Source: Puniceicoccaceae bacterium (GTDB lineage Bacteria > Verrucomicrobiota > Verrucomicrobiia > Opitutales > Coraliomargaritaceae). Taken from it: a stretch of 64,000 nucleotides of DNA. A program made the translations under genes and the position numbers. Location: positions 124,001 to 188,000 of the forward strand of contig CACIKF010000002.1 of the NCBI GenBank assembly GCA_902587165.1. Direction: 5' to 3'. Below the pieces are notes generated by a model. It was not told the DNA's origin and made no database searches. It saw only the letters and a list, made by a program, of their open reading frames with translations. Shown in pieces: positions 19,346 through 29,608 of this stretch (positions are counted from its first letter, which is position 1; each line of letters starts with the position of its first letter).

Positions 19346-19780
19346 ATGAAAACACTCAGCTTGTTTTTCCTTGCCCACTTGGGGCTTTACTTGCCCTTGC
19401 ATGGACAAGTGGCAACTTTTTCAGAGAACGAGACCCTGGAAAAAGCGTCGAGCACCCCGAAATCAGAAAACCTTCTAGGTCAGGGCAATGGTGATAATAC
19501 TGAGGTACTGATCCATACCAGTGGCATGACCATCACTGAAAGCTACCAATCCAAGACTCAGTCGACGGCAGATACTGGCGCTAGTTTTGACATAGGCAAA
19601 ATAGACAAAAACCTGAGCGAAACTTTGGAAAATGATGAGGTCCTTTGGAGCCGAACCAGCAAGGAAGATACCGCAGTTCAGAATCGTATTCTTGCACCAT
19701 TGAATATTATTTTAGCCACCATAGCCGCGTTAATCATACTAGGCTACACTTTGTTTCGCATGCGATCCAAGCGTTCTTAG
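19346..19780 (+). CDS. Small exported protein with C-terminal membrane anchor, unknown function
   Basis: 144 residues from ATG 19346. A signal peptide (TLSLFFLAHLGLYLPLHGQ) is followed by a Ser/Thr/Asn-rich segment of about 90 residues without Cys, then a C-terminal transmembrane helix (LNIILATIAALIILGYTLF) ending in a basic MRSKRS tail. This is the topology of a periplasmic domain tethered to the inner membrane. No family recognised. Lies 74 bases after the RecO-like gene and 58 before hemH. A longer upstream start would overlap recO and is rejected. Confidence 0.6.
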   Translation: MKTLSLFFLAHLGLYLPLHGQVATFSENETLEKASSTPKSENLLGQGNGDNTEVLIHTSGMTITESYQSKTQSTADTGASFDIGKIDKNLSETLENDEVLWSRTSKEDTAVQNRILAPLNIILATIAALIILGYTLFRMRSKRS

Positions 19781-19838
19781 TGCTCTGATTTAGATACTTC
19801 GGTTTGACAAAACGACCCTAGAAGACCTTCTCTTAGCT

Positions 19839-20912
19839 ATGTCTAAACAAGGCGTTATCCTCCTCAACCTCGGCTCGCCCGATTCCACTGAAGTCAGCGA
19901 CGTCCGTCGCTACCTCCGCGAATTCCTTATGGACGGCCGTGTGCTCGATGCGCCATTTGCCATTCGCTGGTTTCTGGTCAACTGCCTGATCCTACCCACC
20001 CGCCCACGCGAGTCTGCTGAGGCTTACGAAGAAATTTGGCAAGAAGACGGCTCACCGCTCATTATCACCTCTTGCAAGCAGCAAGAAGCGCTCGCCACAA
20101 AACTAGACATCCCTGTCGAACTCGGCATGCGCTACGGTAACCCTTCGACACCCGACGCACTCAAACGCTTACTCGATCAAGGCGTTGACGACCTCTTTAT
20201 CATTCCAATGTATCCACATTACGCCATGTCGAGTTACGAAACTGCCGTAGTCGCGCTAATGGATGCTGTCAGCGAGCAGAAGCCCGACATCAAAACCACG
20301 CTACTCCCACCCTTCTACCAAGACCCGGGATACATCGATGCCATGATTGCCCGCGCGAAGCCCTCGATCCAAGGTCACGACTTTGACAAGCTAGTATTCT
20401 CCTTTCACGGCATCCCGCAGCGTCACTTAGTCAAAGGCGACCCTTCTCACAATCACTGCCTAAGCACGCACGACTGTTGCAACACTTGTCATCCTGCGCA
20501 TGCCACCTGTTACCGTCACCAGTGTGCCATGACAGTGGAAAAATTCGTTGCTGCAGCCAATTTGCCGAAAGACAAATACATGATCACCTTCCAGAGCCGC
20601 CTCGGACGTGAACCTTGGCTCCAGCCCTATACTGACAAAACTCTAGAGCAACTAGCCAAAGAAGGGCAAAAGAAGGTCAAAGTGATTTGCCCCGCTTTCA
20701 CCGCCGATTGCCTCGAAACCCTCGAAGAGATCGCTATGCAAGGTCGCGACAGTTTTCTCAAATCCGGCGGCGAAGACTTCGAGCAAATCCCCTGCTTGAA
20801 CGAGTCCCCCGCCTTCATCGATTTTCTCTACGGAAAGGTGCAAGATTGGCGCGATGGAGCCTACGAAAGCCCAAAGGCCACACCACCTGCCTACGTAGAA
20901 CGTAAATCATGA
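19839..20912 (+). CDS. hemH: Ferrochelatase (HemH) with a Cys-rich insertion
   Basis: Inserts ferrous iron into protoporphyrin IX, the last haem step. 357 residues. Seen: N-terminal [26 protein letters not shown], the metal-site His190 in [10 protein letters not shown], and [17 protein letters not shown]. After GDP the protein carries six closely spaced Cys (207, 213, 214, 217, 224, 229) ending CYRHQC. E. coli HemH lacks this set; similar Cys groups occur in some bacterial ferrochelatases, and some ferrochelatases bind an Fe-S cluster. Followed by a terminator, then hemX-like and hemA. Confidence 0.95.
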   Translation: MSKQGVILLNLGSPDSTEVSDVRRYLREFLMDGRVLDAPFAIRWFLVNCLILPTRPRESAEAYEEIWQEDGSPLIITSCKQQEALATKLDIPVELGMRYGNPSTPDALKRLLDQGVDDLFIIPMYPHYAMSSYETAVVALMDAVSEQKPDIKTTLLPPFYQDPGYIDAMIARAKPSIQGHDFDKLVFSFHGIPQRHLVKGDPSHNHCLSTHDCCNTCHPAHATCYRHQCAMTVEKFVAAANLPKDKYMITFQSRLGREPWLQPYTDKTLEQLAKEGQKKVKVICPAFTADCLETLEEIAMQGRDSFLKSGGEDFEQIPCLNESPAFIDFLYGKVQDWRDGAYESPKATPPAYVERKS

Positions 20913-20923
20913 ATAATGTAGGT

Positions 20924-20948
20924 GGGCTTCACAAATGAAGGCCCTTTT
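20924..20948 (+). terminator. Terminator after hemH
   Basis: GGGCTTCA / TGAAGGCCC stem with one bulged G and a CAAA loop, followed by four T. It begins 11 bases after the hemH stop and separates hemH from the hemX-hemA pair. Confidence 0.6.
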
Positions 20949-21021
20949 AACTAGGCCCTCAATCACTTCTGAATGTAGTTGATGAAGACTTCGCGAGAAC
21001 CTTAAAAACTAGCCCGAGCTC

Positions 21022-21882
21022 ATGTTCAATGAAATCATCATGACTGATCGTACGACATTTGCGATCGCAGCTGCCATCTACGGAGCCGCGTTTTTATTCG
21101 GCCTGATCTCATTATTGATGCGCCGCGCTTACTCGCGCACTATCATGTTTGCCCTACTCTGTGGGGGCTTTCTAATCCAGACAATCGCGCTCAACCTACG
21201 CGGCACTGAAATCAAAGCCTGCCCACTCGGAAATCCATTTGAAATCACGCAATTCCTAGCTTGGTCGCTCGTATTACTATTTTTTATCATTGGCCCGGCC
21301 TTCCGCCTACGGCTACTTGGTGGTTTCACCGCTGGTTTGGCCACGCTATTGGTCGCTGGTTCATTAGCCTTACCCTCATGGGATACGCCCTATCCAACTG
21401 GCATCTTTGGGGACAACCATTGGATCGAGCTACATGCCGCGCTCGCTATATTTAGTTATGGATTCTTCGCCATTCTTTCACTCGTGTCCGCCATGTTCCT
21501 CATCCAGCAACACGGGCTAAAGAAGAAGCAATTTAAAGGGGTTTATCAATACTTACCCTCTGTCCAACAGCTCGACCTTATGGCTAGGCGCTTACTAATC
21601 ACAGGGGTTATCGTACTCACTGCATCACTTGCTTTCGGAGCCGTCTTTTGGATCAACAACTTCGAACTAGTGCCTATATTCAAACTGACCGCGACTTGCT
21701 TCATCTGGCTTGGTTACCTGACAGTATTTATATTACGTATACAAAAAAAACTCGTCACCCGCCGCCACGCAATTGCCACAATTGCTTTGTTCATTCTAGC
21801 AATGGCCTCACTCTGGCCTGTGCAATCAGCTCGAGACAACGAAGCCTTAATTGAAGGATTGCCCACCCAGGTCGAGCGTTAA
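21022..21882 (+). CDS. HemX/CcsA-like cytochrome c assembly membrane protein
   Basis: 286 residues with about eight transmembrane helices. Lies directly upstream of hemA, as hemX does in many bacteria. The family pattern is visible in [26 protein letters not shown], whose His residues are conserved in CcsA/HemX proteins, and in the cluster [16 protein letters not shown]. The tryptophan-rich WWD motif of true cytochrome c synthetases is not evident, so a HemX-type role in haem-pathway membrane regulation is more likely than haem ligation. ATG at 21040 is an alternative start. The gap to hemA is 18 bases. Confidence 0.78.
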   Translation: MFNEIIMTDRTTFAIAAAIYGAAFLFGLISLLMRRAYSRTIMFALLCGGFLIQTIALNLRGTEIKACPLGNPFEITQFLAWSLVLLFFIIGPAFRLRLLGGFTAGLATLLVAGSLALPSWDTPYPTGIFGDNHWIELHAALAIFSYGFFAILSLVSAMFLIQQHGLKKKQFKGVYQYLPSVQQLDLMARRLLITGVIVLTASLAFGAVFWINNFELVPIFKLTATCFIWLGYLTVFILRIQKKLVTRRHAIATIALFILAMASLWPVQSARDNEALIEGLPTQVER

Positions 21883-21900
21883 TCGCGCTTCATTTTGACT

Positions 21901-22950
21901 ATGAGTGAAGTATTGGAATCTCTGTTCGTGCTCGGCACCTCACACCACGTGACACCACTAGAGGTGCGCGAACGCTTTGCACTTACAGAAGCTCAGGCCA
22001 GCGACCTGCAGAAGCAACTGCACACCCTTGAAGGTATTCGTGAGTGCCTAGTGCTCAACACATGCAACCGCCTCGAAATCTACTGCCTCGCCGACAGCAT
22101 CGAACGCGCCAAAGAAATCAGCGGCCTCATTTGCAATAAACAAAATCTGTCCCCGGAACTCTACCAACAATTCGCTTATAGCCACAATAACCTTGAAGCC
22201 CTTCAACATTTGCTCGAAGTCTCCGCAGGTCTCGACTCGCAAATGGTCGGTGAGACCGAGATCCTCGGGCAACTCAAACAAGCCTATGCCACCGCTCGTG
22301 AAGCTCATTGTACAGGTAAGGTGCTCAACCGTCTTTTCGAGAAAAGCTTTCAAGCCGCTAAAGTCACACGCACTCAGACCGGAATCACCCGTGGTAAGAT
22401 CAGCATTGGCAACGTAACCGTCGACCTGGCCAGTCGTATCTTTGGTAAGTTAGGCAATAGCCGCGTTCTCCTCCTCGGCAGCGGAGAGGTTGGCGAAAAA
22501 ACTGCTCAAGCACTTAAAAGTCGCGGTATTGGTGACATCTCAGTAAGCAGCCGCACCTTCGAAAACGCATACACGCTCGCAAATAACCTTGGCGTTACCG
22601 CCATCGACTTTGATAGTTTCGTAGACCAGCTAGTGCACTTCGACATTGTTATCTGCTCCACAGCAGCACCCGAAGCGCTAATCAATAAAGAAGCCATGGC
22701 GCGCGCAATGAATCAAAGACCTGAGCGCCCCTGTTTCTTAATTGATCTAGCCATGCCACGAGATGTCGATCCCTCTGTAGAAGAAGTTGAAAACGTTTAC
22801 CTTTATAATCTCGATGATCTTTCTAACATAGCCAATGAAAATCTCGAAGCTCGCAAAGCCGAGATCGAGAAGGCACGAGAAATATTAAAGAAGCACGCCT
22901 GGAATCTCTGGCTCCTTCTTCGCCGCCGCGAGCTGATGCTGAAAGCATGA
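21901..22950 (+). CDS. hemA: Glutamyl-tRNA reductase (HemA), short form lacking the dimerisation domain
   Basis: Reduces glutamyl-tRNA to glutamate-1-semialdehyde, the first committed step of tetrapyrrole synthesis by the C5 route. 349 residues from ATG 21901 (a TTG sits two codons earlier). Catalytic Cys55 in [26 protein letters not shown], the NADPH-binding [15 protein letters not shown] and [12 protein letters not shown] are intact. The protein stops just after the spinal helix ([17 protein letters not shown]), about 95 residues earlier than E. coli HemA. Chlamydial HemA is also short, so this may be a PVC trait rather than damage. Confidence 0.93.
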   Translation: MSEVLESLFVLGTSHHVTPLEVRERFALTEAQASDLQKQLHTLEGIRECLVLNTCNRLEIYCLADSIERAKEISGLICNKQNLSPELYQQFAYSHNNLEALQHLLEVSAGLDSQMVGETEILGQLKQAYATAREAHCTGKVLNRLFEKSFQAAKVTRTQTGITRGKISIGNVTVDLASRIFGKLGNSRVLLLGSGEVGEKTAQALKSRGIGDISVSSRTFENAYTLANNLGVTAIDFDSFVDQLVHFDIVICSTAAPEALINKEAMARAMNQRPERPCFLIDLAMPRDVDPSVEEVENVYLYNLDDLSNIANENLEARKAEIEKAREILKKHAWNLWLLLRRRELMLKA

Positions 22951-22980
22951 ATGCTATCCAACAAACTGAAAAAGATAACT

Positions 22981-23715
22981 CTACTCCACCGATTTTTGTG
23001 AGATCTCGAGCACATGCTCCAAGCCATCCGGCTGATGAGAACTAAATGGCACGAGGCAAAGAGTCAGAATACACATCAAAGCCACTGGTCGGAATGCCAA
23101 TCGACTAGCGACACTAAGCTGGCGATTCTCGCTACGAACGCAGAGAGCAAAGACGGCTACAGCTATCAAAGTCTCAAGCAGTCCCCAAATGATCGAAGTT
23201 AAAAACATGCCCATTGTCGGGCTGCCCAGCATTAGATTTAAACTAAGCGAAGCGGCCATGATCGAAGCGAATGAAGCGATGGCCAAGGCAACAAGCTGAC
23301 CAGCGTCCATTTGCGGGAAACGACGCCCCTGCATCAACCGAAAGAGCCCATAAGCAACCCAAGGTGCCACGACACCCATATTGAGAAAATTTGCACCTAA
23401 GGTGACATAGGAGCCATCACCAAGGAAGCCGGCTTGCAGTATCAAAATTGAGGCCATCGATAACATGGCAGCAAAGGGACCAAATAAGATGGCCAGAAGT
23501 GAAGCGCCTACCAGGTGGATGGAGAAACCCAAACCTGTTGGGTAATTGACCATTTGGGCAAGAAAGATTAGGCAACTCAATGCAAGCAGTGAAGGTATTT
23601 GCTTCACAGAAAGTTGACGGCGCAAGCCATAAAAGACCGAGCTTAATGCGATAAGGCCTGCACCGCTCGTTAACAAGGTGGTGGATGAATCAAGGCTAGC
23701 TTGAATTAGATGCAT
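22981..23715 (-). CDS. CbiM/NikM-like ECF transporter substrate component (probable nickel uptake)
   Basis: 244 residues with about six or seven membrane helices. It keeps the family's N-terminal Met-His (MHLIQ), whose amino group and His2 help bind metal in CbiM/NikM, and the signatures NYPTGLGFSIHLVGASLLAILFGP (shown in part) and ILQAGFLGDGSYVTLGANFLNMG. Genes for the ECF partners (CbiQ/NikQ, CbiO/NikO) are not adjacent. Last gene of the urea cluster, 16 bases after ureD, so nickel for urease is the likely substrate; cobalt is the alternative. Confidence 0.8.
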   Translation of the reverse strand: MHLIQASLDSSTTLLTSGAGLIALSSVFYGLRRQLSVKQIPSLLALSCLIFLAQMVNYPTGLGFSIHLVGASLLAILFGPFAAMLSMASILILQAGFLGDGSYVTLGANFLNMGVVAPWVAYGLFRLMQGRRFPQMDAGQLVALAIASFASIMAASLSLNLMLGSPTMGMFLTSIIWGLLETLIAVAVFALCVRSENRQLSVASRLAFRPVALMCILTLCLVPFSSHQPDGLEHVLEISQKSVE

Positions 23716-23731
23716 AGTTCTCAGTAGGATT

Positions 23732-24592
23732 CTAATTGAAATAAGTCTGTGCGCGATGCAGCGCTTGAGGAAAATCTTGTTTAGACTTAATTATAAGCAG
23801 ATTCCGCACCAAGAAAATCGTTTTTCGAAGACTGATCCCATCACGCGCCAAAATTTTAATACCTAGCCCGCCTTCACGTAGGGGACTGGCGCCTATTATA
23901 GCATCTGGCGTCTCTAAATCATGAATTAATTGAATAATATCGCCCAAAGGTTCAGGACTCAAGAAGTAGAAACTAGCATAACTGCCACATGGGTACAAAG
24001 CTCGCCAATCAGCAACATCGCCATGCTTGGGCTGACAGCAAAAATTTTCATAAGCTAGTAAAGAACTCTCACGATAAATGCGTAACTGCGAGTTCCACTG
24101 TGAAAATTCAAAAGCCTCGCCAAAGGCAGCTCTTCCTGGGGATACAAGCTCGCAGAGCAATACGGTCGCATCCGCAGCAACATCGAGACGTGTGAACTGG
24201 CGAATCGAAGCATCCTTCTGCAAGATTAAGGGCGCTGGCCACACATCGAGCACCGCGCGCGATTCGACTATGTAGTGCTGCCGCACCGTCGCGTATCCGG
24301 CATCCATAGTATGCACCCGGCAAGCTGCCGGGCTGATCAACGCGGCATTCGCTCCAGCCGCAACTGTCGCTTCGACCTCCAGTAAATCCTTGTCCAGTAG
24401 GCCTGCGGTAGGACTCATCAGGATACTGATCTCCCAAGCATCCTCGTGGTAAGATTTACCGAGGTGTAAAGGTGGCCTAACCCACTGCTCCGTCAAACGC
24501 GTCCCGACCCCCAGAGCATGCGTATAGCGCAAACGCGCGCCCCCCAAAACACCAATACGAGCCGGAGGTAAGTCTGTGGTTGAAACGGACAT
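23732..24592 (-). CDS. ureD: Urease accessory protein UreD (UreH)
   Basis: Scaffold that binds apo-urease and forms the UreDFG nickel-loading complex. 286 residues from ATG 24592; an earlier start would overlap ureG. The UreD pattern is seen in HEDAWEISILMSPTAGLL (typical PTAG..GGD region, here GLLDKD), VEATVAAGANAALISPAACRVH and LLCELVSPGRAAFGEAF. It follows ureG by seven bases. In many clusters ureD is first; here it is last of the urease genes, just before the nickel transporter component. Confidence 0.9.
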   Translation of the reverse strand: MSVSTTDLPPARIGVLGGARLRYTHALGVGTRLTEQWVRPPLHLGKSYHEDAWEISILMSPTAGLLDKDLLEVEATVAAGANAALISPAACRVHTMDAGYATVRQHYIVESRAVLDVWPAPLILQKDASIRQFTRLDVAADATVLLCELVSPGRAAFGEAFEFSQWNSQLRIYRESSLLAYENFCCQPKHGDVADWRALYPCGSYASFYFLSPEPLGDIIQLIHDLETPDAIIGASPLREGGLGIKILARDGISLRKTIFLVRNLLIIKSKQDFPQALHRAQTYFN

Positions 24593-24599
24593 TAGATCA

Positions 24600-25229
24600 T
24601 TAAGCCTTAATCGCAAAGAAACATTCTTTTTCGAGCCAAGTAACGATCTCATCTAAGCCCTTGTAACTCTTCAGATCACAAAAAACAAAAGGGCGTTCTT
24701 CGCGCTGTATCTTAGAGTCGCGCGCCATCACATCGAGATCGGCCCCAACATAAGGTGCCAACTCGGTCTTGTTGATGAGCATGAGGTCGGAATATCGAAT
24801 TGCTGGGCCGCCTTTGCGAGGGATTTTATCGCCCTCGGCCACATCGATCACGTAGATGAACGCATCTACTAAATCAGGCGAAAAGGTTGCCGACAGATTA
24901 TCTCCGCCACTTTCCATCAGGACCACTTGGGTATCTGGGTGTAGCATGATCAAATTTTCTATCGCGACTTCATTCATACTGGTATCATCGCGGATCGCAG
25001 TATGCGGGCAACCACCAGTCTCTACACCAAGGATCCGACTTGCTTCCAGCGGGCTATTTTCAACTAAAAACTGCGCGTCTTCTTTAGTATAAATGTCGTT
25101 GGTGATTGCGACCAGAGAGTAGCACTGATGCAGCTTCTCAATAAGTCGAAGGAGGAGCATGGTTTTACCAGAGCCGACGGGGCCTCCGATACCGATACGA
25201 ACAGGACGTGAGGGATTTGATTCTGTCAT
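24600..25229 (-). CDS. ureG: Urease accessory GTPase UreG
   Basis: SIMIBI-class GTPase that drives nickel delivery to urease. 209 residues. P-loop [12 protein letters not shown], switch [12 protein letters not shown], the metal-binding CPH motif in [16 protein letters not shown]3 [20 protein letters not shown] (starts within) and the guanine motif [10 protein letters not shown]. All residues expected for function are present. Ten bases after ureF. Confidence 0.97.
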   Translation of the reverse strand: MTESNPSRPVRIGIGGPVGSGKTMLLLRLIEKLHQCYSLVAITNDIYTKEDAQFLVENSPLEASRILGVETGGCPHTAIRDDTSMNEVAIENLIMLHPDTQVVLMESGGDNLSATFSPDLVDAFIYVIDVAEGDKIPRKGGPAIRYSDLMLINKTELAPYVGADLDVMARDSKIQREERPFVFCDLKSYKGLDEIVTWLEKECFFAIKA

Positions 25230-25238
25230 GATAAAGAA

Positions 25239-25946
25239 TTAGGAGATGAAGAGTCGGGAAAAGGCTGTGGCGTGACGTGCCGAGGAAATATCAAAAGCAG
25301 GAGCAAGCCACCCAGCAGATTCCCTTTTTACTAACTTAGAAGCTGCGACCCATCCATTAAGTTGCTCCAAGCCCGATGCTAAAGCTATTTGCGCGGACTC
25401 TGGGCTAATTCTGAGAAGCTTAATCGATGCGGAAGCATAGTTAGCGAGGCTTTGGTAGCCGTAGGTCATTAAGGCCGCATCACCCGGTACCTTTAAAAGT
25501 TCAAACTGCAAAGCCGCGACGACTAGATGATGCCCGCGTGCCTGACCCAAAGCAAAAGCGTCCGCGTAGATCTCAATCTCCGGCGAGCTCTTCCATAATT
25601 TTTTCAGTAAGCGCAAGCGGCCACGCCCTTGGGAAATACTGGCTTCGCGAATTTCGTTCGCCCACTTCCATGCGTCAATCTCTGCATCCAATTCCAAAAC
25701 TGTCGACCAATCTTCTAGAACGATGGCATCACGCACCAAACGTAGGTAGGGCAACTCGAGACGCGCTAGGGCGGGGCCAGCATGCTGCTGAAAGAACTCC
25801 ATCAAATCATCGCCGCTAGTATAGCCGCATGTCGCCGCCCATTGCTCCAGCCCCATCGAGTGGGCATATGCACCCGTGGGAAATAAAGGATCCGAAACTT
25901 GTAAAAGCGCAGGCACCCACGCGGCAGACTGATCTGCTTCATCCAT
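25239..25946 (-). CDS. ureF: Urease accessory protein UreF
   Basis: All-helical GTPase-modulating partner of UreG and UreD. 235 residues from ATG 25946 (a GTG lies one codon upstream). Family landmarks: LLQVSDPLFPTGAYAHSMGLEQ near the N-terminus and the conserved middle RQARGHH-like segment, here LGQARGHHLVV. Starts four bases after the ureE stop codon, so tightly coupled to it. Confidence 0.93.
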   Translation of the reverse strand: MDEADQSAAWVPALLQVSDPLFPTGAYAHSMGLEQWAATCGYTSGDDLMEFFQQHAGPALARLELPYLRLVRDAIVLEDWSTVLELDAEIDAWKWANEIREASISQGRGRLRLLKKLWKSSPEIEIYADAFALGQARGHHLVVAALQFELLKVPGDAALMTYGYQSLANYASASIKLLRISPESAQIALASGLEQLNGWVAASKLVKRESAGWLAPAFDISSARHATAFSRLFIS

Positions 25947-25949
25947 CAC

Positions 25950-26405
25950 TTAATGACTATGGCTATGCGCATGGTCGTGATCGTGCGAGTGCCCCCCCTG
26001 CTTGCTCGGCTGGAAGATTCTTTGCACTCGATGGTAGTGGATATGCTCGCGATCCAACATTTGTTCGACCGCCAAGTCATCCTGAACGAGCAGCCCCTCT
26101 TCACTGAAAGCAGCCTTGAAGTGCAGGTTGCCAATCATCCAGCCAATCCACGCGCTCTCCTTGGCTTCCTTCAGGGCTATTAGAAAACAATCTTCAGGCA
26201 TTTGCTCGATCACGTAAGCAATTCTCTCAGCCGTGTAGACGCAATCGCCATGTGCAAGTGCGTCATTCACATCAAAACCGAAGTCGGTACCATCGGTCGC
26301 CGTGCCACGCCAACGGCGGCGAGCAAGCTTGTGGCGATCCACCGGAATCGAAATAGACTTCAGGCTTTCAGGAATTTGGGAGATTGCTTGGGTGATGAGG
26401 TGCAT
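25950..26405 (-). CDS. ureE: Urease accessory metallochaperone UreE with His-rich tail
   Basis: Nickel-binding dimer that hands nickel to the UreG complex. 151 residues: N-terminal peptide-binding domain (about 1-70) with RHKLARRRWRG and GFDVNDALAHGDCVY, then the metal-binding domain with IGNLHF and MLDREHIHYHRVQRIFQP. The last 15 residues are a His/Asp/Ser tail with seven His (GGHSHDHDHAHSHSH) that would bind additional nickel, as in Klebsiella UreE. Lies 74 bases after ureC, the largest gap within the urease genes. Confidence 0.95.
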   Translation of the reverse strand: MHLITQAISQIPESLKSISIPVDRHKLARRRWRGTATDGTDFGFDVNDALAHGDCVYTAERIAYVIEQMPEDCFLIALKEAKESAWIGWMIGNLHFKAAFSEEGLLVQDDLAVEQMLDREHIHYHRVQRIFQPSKQGGHSHDHDHAHSHSH

Positions 26406-26479
26406 CTTTTATAGTGGCGGCTATCCAGTCGCTTTTTGCAGAATAGTTATAGCGACAAGATAGTCATACCTATGTATTA

Positions 26480-28213
26480 TCAAAATAGAAAATAGCGCTG
26501 CGCCATAGGTAACAAGTCGGCGGGTTCGCAATGCAAGACTTCGCCGTCAGCGGTCACCGTATAGGTTTCAGGGTCAATTTCGATATCGGGGAGATAATTA
26601 TTCAATACCATGTCACGCTTCGAAATTTTACGTGTATTTGAAACCGGACGAATCAGCTTCTTCAATTCCAGTTCTTCCGGCACGCTCGCATCAATGGCCG
26701 CTTGGCTTAAGAAAGTAATTGAAGTGTTCGAAATTGCTTTACCAAAAGCCGCAAACTGAGGGCGGTAATACATTGGCTGTGGTGTTGGGATGGATGCATT
26801 AGGATCTCCCATATTAGCCGTGGCAATAAGCCCACCTTTGAGCACGAGCTCTGGCTTTACCCCGAAGAAAGCGGGCTTAAATAAAGCGATATCAGCGAGC
26901 TTACCCACCTCTAAGCTACCCACATCGGCCGCACATCCACAGGCGATAGCCGGATTGATAGTATACTTTGCGATGTAGCGCAGCACGCGAAAGTTATCCG
27001 CCGCTGGATGCCCCTTTGGCTCCAGCTTGCCGAATTGTTTCTTCATTTTATCGGCTGTTTGCCAGGTGCGAATAATGACTTCGCCCACACGCCCCATAGC
27101 TTGACTGTCACTCGACATAATTGAAATCGCGCCACGGTCGTGCAAAATATCTTCGGCCGCAATCGTCTGCGGGCGGATGCGTGATTCAGCAAAGGCCACA
27201 TCCTCGGGAATCTTTGAATCGAGGTGATGGCAAACCATCAGCATATCTAGGTGCTCATCGATGGTGTTAACGGTGTAGGGACGTGTCGGATTAGTCGAAG
27301 ACGGTAAGACATTAGCTTGCCCACAGACCTTCAAAATATCAGGTGCGTGTCCGCCGCCCGCTCCTTCCGAATGGAAAGTATGGATGACGCGGTCTTTAAA
27401 TGCGCCAATCGTTGTTTCGACAAAACCAGACTCATTCAAAGTGTCGGTGTGAATGGCAACCTGCACATCCAACTCGTCGGCCACAGTTAAACAGTGATCG
27501 ATTGCACTCGGAGTGGTGCCCCAATCTTCGTGTAACTTTAGACCCATCGCGCCTGCCACCACTTGCTCACGCAAAGCTTCGTGATTGGAAGCGTTGCCCT
27601 TGCCCATAAAGCCAAGGTTCATAGGGAAAGCTTCAGCAGACTCCAACATCTTGTGAATATTCCAGGCGCCAGGTGTGCAAGTCGTGGCATTAGTGCCAGT
27701 GGCTGGCCCAGTACCGCCGCCCACCATCGAAGTGACGCCGCTCGTCAGCGCTTCATTGATTTGCTGCGGGCAAATAAAATGTATGTGCGAATCGAATCCG
27801 CCAGCAGTCACAATTTGACCCTCAGCTGCGATTACTTCCGTCGCCGCGCCAATCACCATACCTTCACTCACACCGGACTGAATGAGAGGATTGCCCGCGT
27901 GACCAACCCCCGCGATCCGCCCACCTTTTACTCCGATATCTGCCTTAATAATCCCAAGGATTGGATCGATAATTGTCGCATTGGTTAAGACTAGGTCGAG
28001 GCAGTCTGAATCCAAGGCAAGAGGCGATTGACCCATCCCATCTCGAATCACTTTCCCGCCACCGAATTTAACCTCGTTACCATAACCACCCGCTTCGGCA
28101 ATGAGGTCCTTCTCCACTTCGATAAAGAGCTCGGTATCTGCGAGGCGGACTTGGTCACCTACAGTCGGACCAAACATTTCGGCATATTGACGACGAGTAA
28201 ATTCAAGGCTCAT
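26480..28213 (-). CDS. ureC: Urease alpha (catalytic) subunit UreC
   Basis: Hydrolyses urea to ammonia and carbamate at a dinickel centre. 577 residues, near the usual 567-573. Metal ligands and active-site residues are intact: His143 and His145 (DSHIHFICP), carbamylated Lys226 (GLKLHEDWG), His255 (AIHTDTLNE), His281 ([15 protein letters not shown]), catalytic flap CHHLD (His329/330) and Asp369 ([10 protein letters not shown]). Follows ureB by 26 bases. Cytoplasmic, assembled as UreABC with the accessory proteins encoded downstream. Confidence 0.98.
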   Translation of the reverse strand: MSLEFTRRQYAEMFGPTVGDQVRLADTELFIEVEKDLIAEAGGYGNEVKFGGGKVIRDGMGQSPLALDSDCLDLVLTNATIIDPILGIIKADIGVKGGRIAGVGHAGNPLIQSGVSEGMVIGAATEVIAAEGQIVTAGGFDSHIHFICPQQINEALTSGVTSMVGGGTGPATGTNATTCTPGAWNIHKMLESAEAFPMNLGFMGKGNASNHEALREQVVAGAMGLKLHEDWGTTPSAIDHCLTVADELDVQVAIHTDTLNESGFVETTIGAFKDRVIHTFHSEGAGGGHAPDILKVCGQANVLPSSTNPTRPYTVNTIDEHLDMLMVCHHLDSKIPEDVAFAESRIRPQTIAAEDILHDRGAISIMSSDSQAMGRVGEVIIRTWQTADKMKKQFGKLEPKGHPAADNFRVLRYIAKYTINPAIACGCAADVGSLEVGKLADIALFKPAFFGVKPELVLKGGLIATANMGDPNASIPTPQPMYYRPQFAAFGKAISNTSITFLSQAAIDASVPEELELKKLIRPVSNTRKISKRDMVLNNYLPDIEIDPETYTVTADGEVLHCEPADLLPMAQRYFLF

Positions 28214-28239
28214 GATGTATAATAAATTATAATTGATCG

Positions 28240-28554
28240 CTAATCGAGCTGCGCATCGACTTTGTTATTTAGGCCAAAGACCTTTCGCTCCCCGGCAAGG
28301 GCTACCAGATCGACTTCGCGAATGTCGCCGGGTTCAAAGCGAACTGCGGTGCCCGCGGCAATGTTTAAGCGAAAGCCTTTGGCCACGGCACGGTCAAATT
28401 CGAGCGATGCATTCACTTCATAAAAATGAAAGTGGCTACCAATTTGCACAGGACGGTCACCCGTGTTGGCCACTTTAACGGTAATGGTTTTCAGACCAAG
28501 ATTACCACAGATCAAGGCTTCGGAATCAGAATATTTGTATTCGCCGGGTATCAT
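28240..28554 (-). CDS. ureB: Urease beta subunit UreB
   Basis: Structural subunit of the UreABC trimer. 104 residues, standard. Motifs: MIPGEY at the start, [21 protein letters not shown] and [13 protein letters not shown]. Overlaps ureA by four bases (ATGA), so translation is coupled. Separate ureA and ureB genes (not fused) match the usual bacterial three-subunit form rather than the Helicobacter two-subunit form. Confidence 0.97.
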   Translation of the reverse strand: MIPGEYKYSDSEALICGNLGLKTITVKVANTGDRPVQIGSHFHFYEVNASLEFDRAVAKGFRLNIAAGTAVRFEPGDIREVDLVALAGERKVFGLNNKVDAQLD

Positions 28555-28853
28555 CGAATCGGATTATGAACAGTGACCAATTTGGTGCCATCTAGAAAAG
28601 TGCCTTCGACCTGCACTTCATGGATCATCTCAGGCACGCCCTCCATGACATCTGCACGTTTAAGAATGCTCGTGCCATAGCTCATTAAATCGGCGACGGT
28701 TTTCCCATCACGAATACCTTCTAGTATCTCGTAAGTGATGACGGCAATAGACTCCGGATAATTGAGTTTCAAACCACGGGCTTGACGACGTCGCGCCAAG
28801 TCAGCCGCTACGACGATCATGAGCTTATCTTGTTCTCGAGGAGTGAGGTGCAT
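28551..28853 (-). CDS. ureA: Urease gamma subunit UreA
   Basis: Smallest urease subunit. 100 residues. Signature [23 protein letters not shown] (first part), [27 protein letters not shown] and [11 protein letters not shown] with LVTVHNPI at the C-terminus. It begins only 15 bases after urtE, with no room for a separate promoter, so urease and urea transporter appear to be one operon. Confidence 0.97.
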   Translation of the reverse strand: MHLTPREQDKLMIVVAADLARRRQARGLKLNYPESIAVITYEILEGIRDGKTVADLMSYGTSILKRADVMEGVPEMIHEVQVEGTFLDGTKLVTVHNPIR

Positions 28854-28868
28854 AGATTAAAAGAAAAA

Positions 28869-29600
28869 TTAAACAGTTAAGTGCTTGCCGATCACGTCGG
28901 GAGTGAGTTCTTCGGACTCTCCCGTGAGAACAACACTTCCGCGATCGAGGATATAGAATTTATCACTAGCTGCTTTGGCAAAATCAAGATATTGTTCGAC
29001 TAAAATAATACTCAAGTTACCCTGTTTTTTTAGCAAATGGATAGCATCCTCAATTTGGTCGATAATCGAAGGCTGAATCCCTTCGGTCGGCTCATCAAGA
29101 ATGAGCAGTTTAGGATTTGTGAGTAATGCGCGGCCGATCGCAAGTTGTTGCTGCTGACCCCCAGACAGCACGCCACCCTTTCGGGCAAGCATCTCATGAA
29201 TTACTGGAAACAGGGTGTATACTTGTTCGAGCCGTTCCTTACCCGCCTTGCCAGCGATACTGAGGCTAACCTCGAGATTCTCTAGCACGGACAGGTTCGG
29301 GAAAATGTCGCGGCCCTGAGGCACGTAGCCCAATCCAAGTCGTGCGCGTTGGTCACCGCGCAGTTCTCCGATCGATTTCCCCTCAAAATAAATTTTGCCT
29401 TCCGTGCGCGGCATCAGACCCATGATACTGCGTAGCAAGGAGGTCTTACCCACTCCGTTACGTCCTAAGAGCGCCACGACTGAATTAGGTGGCACCTCTA
29501 AATCGACACCGCGCAAAATGATGGACTCATCGTAGCTCGCCTTTAGATCACTAACGGAGAGCAATGCTTGGCTCGGAGGGTTTTCTGCGCTTGTGCTCAT
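28869..29600 (-). CDS. urtE: Urea ABC transporter ATP-binding protein UrtE
   Basis: LivF-type ATPase, one of the two ATPases of the urea importer. 243 residues. Walker A GRNGVGKTS, Q-loop near GLGYVPQG, signature LSGGQQQQLAIGRAL, Walker B LLILDEPTEG and H-loop VEQYLDFA. The GYVPQGRDIFPNLSV segment is typical of LivF/UrtE. Order urtA-E followed by ureA fixes urea as the substrate rather than branched-chain amino acids. Confidence 0.95.
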   Translation of the reverse strand: MSTSAENPPSQALLSVSDLKASYDESIILRGVDLEVPPNSVVALLGRNGVGKTSLLRSIMGLMPRTEGKIYFEGKSIGELRGDQRARLGLGYVPQGRDIFPNLSVLENLEVSLSIAGKAGKERLEQVYTLFPVIHEMLARKGGVLSGGQQQQLAIGRALLTNPKLLILDEPTEGIQPSIIDQIEDAIHLLKKQGNLSIILVEQYLDFAKAASDKFYILDRGSVVLTGESEELTPDVIGKHLTV

Positions 29601-29608
29601 AGCTATTT

